From NCBI GenBank assembly GCA_947372405.1, contig CANBTO010000065.1:1-14336 (forward strand): a stretch of DNA of 14,336 nt, in the 5' to 3' direction. Source of the DNA: Verrucomicrobiaceae bacterium (GTDB lineage: Bacteria; Verrucomicrobiota; Verrucomicrobiae; Verrucomicrobiales; Akkermansiaceae). A program made the translations under genes and the position numbers. The notes below the pieces were generated by a model. That model saw only the letters and a program-made list of their open reading frames with translations, did not search any database and had not been told where the DNA came from. This document shows, one piece after another, positions 13,483 through 14,336 of this stretch. Numbering within the stretch: position 1 is the first letter of the stretch; every line of letters starts with the position of its first letter.

Positions 13483-14106
13483 TTATTCCCTCCAGATTTT
13501 CTGTTTTTTAAAGAACGTGCCATGATTTGATTTCGCATCGGTAGCGAAGTGCGAGTCGGTCTTACTGAGTCCTATTTCACCGCGTTCGCCAAGGTTAATG
13601 GTCTGGACAATCTGGCGGTTGAGCGTGCCAATGCGTTCCTGCACGGTTTCGCCCAATGCCGCCTCACCCAAGTCATGCCATTGGCGAAGGTCGAAGTGCT
13701 CGGGCTTGCGCGATTCGGCATTCCACGCGGCGCATTGCTGCTCGAAATCCTTGCTGTCCCAGCCCGGCACCTCGACGAAGTAAATCGGCGCCACGCCGTT
13801 GAAGCCGTGCAGATGGCCGATTTCGTATTTGAGGTATTCGACAAATTCCCACTCGCAATACTCGCTCTTGAGATACGCCGGGGAAAGGCACGCGAGCAGC
13901 AGGCGCGATTCACGGAGTCCCTGAAGAATGCGCTGCCGCCAGTCTTGCATCCCGACAATTTCCTGCTGGTCAAAGAACGGCACGAGTTCGCGACCGTTGT
14001 TGCCTTCGAAGTTGGCAAAGTCCCGCTTAATACGCGCGACGAGTTGGGTGATTCGGCCCTGTTCGTTGTCGCGGCGCGAGTAGCTGATGAAGAGGTCGTA
14101 GGGCAT
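13483..14106 (-). CDS. TIR domain protein, resembling the TIR part of larger TIR-NTPase proteins
   Basis: A 207-residue protein that is almost entirely a TIR domain: YDLFISYSRRDN (3-14), FFDQQEIVGMQDWRQRIL (44-61) and LSPAYLKSEYCEWEF (74-88), where E87 sits at the likely NADase position. Then APIYFVEVPGW matches the distinctive continuation of a bacterial TIR group often fused to an NTPase and TPR or WD repeats. Here the similarity fades after GERGEIGLSKTDSHF (about 173-187) and the protein ends in a short basic tail, so no NTPase domain is present. TIR domains of this kind can consume NAD+ or make cyclic ADP-ribose signals. It lies 14 bases after the partial TIR gene and 2 bases before the membrane-protein gene. 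The start at 14106 has no good Shine-Dalgarno site but begins right at the TIR fold. Confidence 0.85.
   Translation of the reverse strand: MPYDLFISYSRRDNEQGRITQLVARIKRDFANFEGNNGRELVPFFDQQEIVGMQDWRQRILQGLRESRLLLACLSPAYLKSEYCEWEFVEYLKYEIGHLHGFNGVAPIYFVEVPGWDSKDFEQQCAAWNAESRKPEHFDLRQWHDLGEAALGETVQERIGTLNRQIVQTINLGERGEIGLSKTDSHFATDAKSNHGTFFKKQKIWRE
13488..13493 (-). promoter_or_regulatory. Shine-Dalgarno site of the membrane-protein gene
   Basis: GGAGGG on the minus strand lies seven bases before the ATG at 13480 and overlaps the last codons of the upstream TIR gene. It selects this ATG over the in-frame ATG at 13459-13457. Confidence 0.65.
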
Positions 14107-14120
14107 GGCTATATGGGTTG

Positions 14121-14336
14121 TTACAAGAGCCGCACATACTCGATTGCTTTCCGGAGTTCATCCGAGAAATCCGCATTGGAAGCGTCTATCATCTGATACT
14201 GATTCATGACGACTTTCAGCCCATATTTGAGTTCAACAGCTTTATCGAGTCGGATTCCCAGTATTGGACGATCTTCGCTGTCGGCGAACTTGATTTCGCG
14301 TCGCACCCATTTCGACTCCACCGCTTCTTGGCTCAA
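14121..14336 (-). CDS. TIR domain protein, C-terminal part, enters from right edge
   Basis: The last 71 codons of a gene whose start lies beyond base 14336. LSQEAVESKWVRREIKFA at the visible N-terminus matches the TIR helix with the S-x-W-x-x-E motif (E of RREI is the likely catalytic glutamate). PILGIRLD then matches the next strand, and YQMIDASNADFSDELRKAI the last strand and helix. The TTG at the very edge is an internal leucine codon, not a start. The protein ends soon after the TIR fold, so TIR is its C-terminal domain. It is the first visible gene of the operon that continues with another TIR gene and the membrane protein. Confidence 0.8.
   Translation of the reverse strand: MSQEAVESKWVRREIKFADSEDRPILGIRLDKAVELKYGLKVVMNQYQMIDASNADFSDELRKAIEYVRLL

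Noticed and set aside
13549..14196. Plus-strand open frame opposite the second TIR gene (215 codons)
   Set aside because: The minus strand carries well-conserved TIR motifs; the plus frame resembles nothing and spans the gap between two real genes.

Overview
The window looks like a chromosomal segment from a member of the Verrucomicrobiota, perhaps a Luteolibacter-like species. That placement is inferred from gene style: an FtsA homologue, a Dop/PafA homologue outside the Actinobacteria, a secreted GH16 enzyme whose tail module ends in an RFYRA-type motif, little use of Shine-Dalgarno sites in the GC-rich genes, and abundant TIR proteins. No rRNA or other marker confirms it. No tRNA, rRNA, CRISPR array or transposase is visible.

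Layout. (1) 1-2551: the start of a sirtuin gene leaving the left edge on the minus strand, a divergently transcribed FtsA-like actin-fold ATPase standing alone, and a convergent calcineurin-like phosphoesterase. A decayed gene tail (about 2548-2732) lies immediately upstream of the phosphoesterase. (2) 2822-5107, minus strand: an overlapping three-ORF signalling operon of lower GC. It runs zinc-ribbon plus TIR protein, then a GAF-domain ORF, then a histidine-kinase-type ATPase + receiver + TIR fusion. The GAF and kinase ORFs look like two halves of one kinase joined across a deletion or frameshift that removed the phospho-accepting histidine region. (3) 5485-12017, plus strand, GC-rich: a divergent Dop/PafA (Pup ligase/deamidase) homologue with a long C-terminal helical-repeat extension, then a GlnD-like nucleotidyltransferase with ACT domains, then a secreted GH16-type glycosidase whose C-terminal module is cut off by an in-frame TAG. 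(4) 11977-14336, minus strand: a second TIR operon. It contains the C-terminal part of a TIR protein entering from the right edge, a second TIR protein, a membrane protein with a Rossmann-like soluble domain, and the traces of a small fourth gene carrying an in-frame TAA.

The most unusual points are the pairing of a glutamine-synthetase-fold Dop/PafA-type enzyme with a GlnD-type nucleotidyltransferase and no visible Pup gene, and the two TIR operons on either side of it. One TIR operon appears to couple a two-component receiver directly to a TIR effector. The four TIR domains suggest NAD-linked defence or signalling, which is an inference. One of the four lacks the expected catalytic glutamate. 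Codon usage separates the blocks: in the four GC-rich plus-strand genes Leu-Thr is written CTA-ACN in 9 of 16 cases, in the first TIR operon in 0 of 9.
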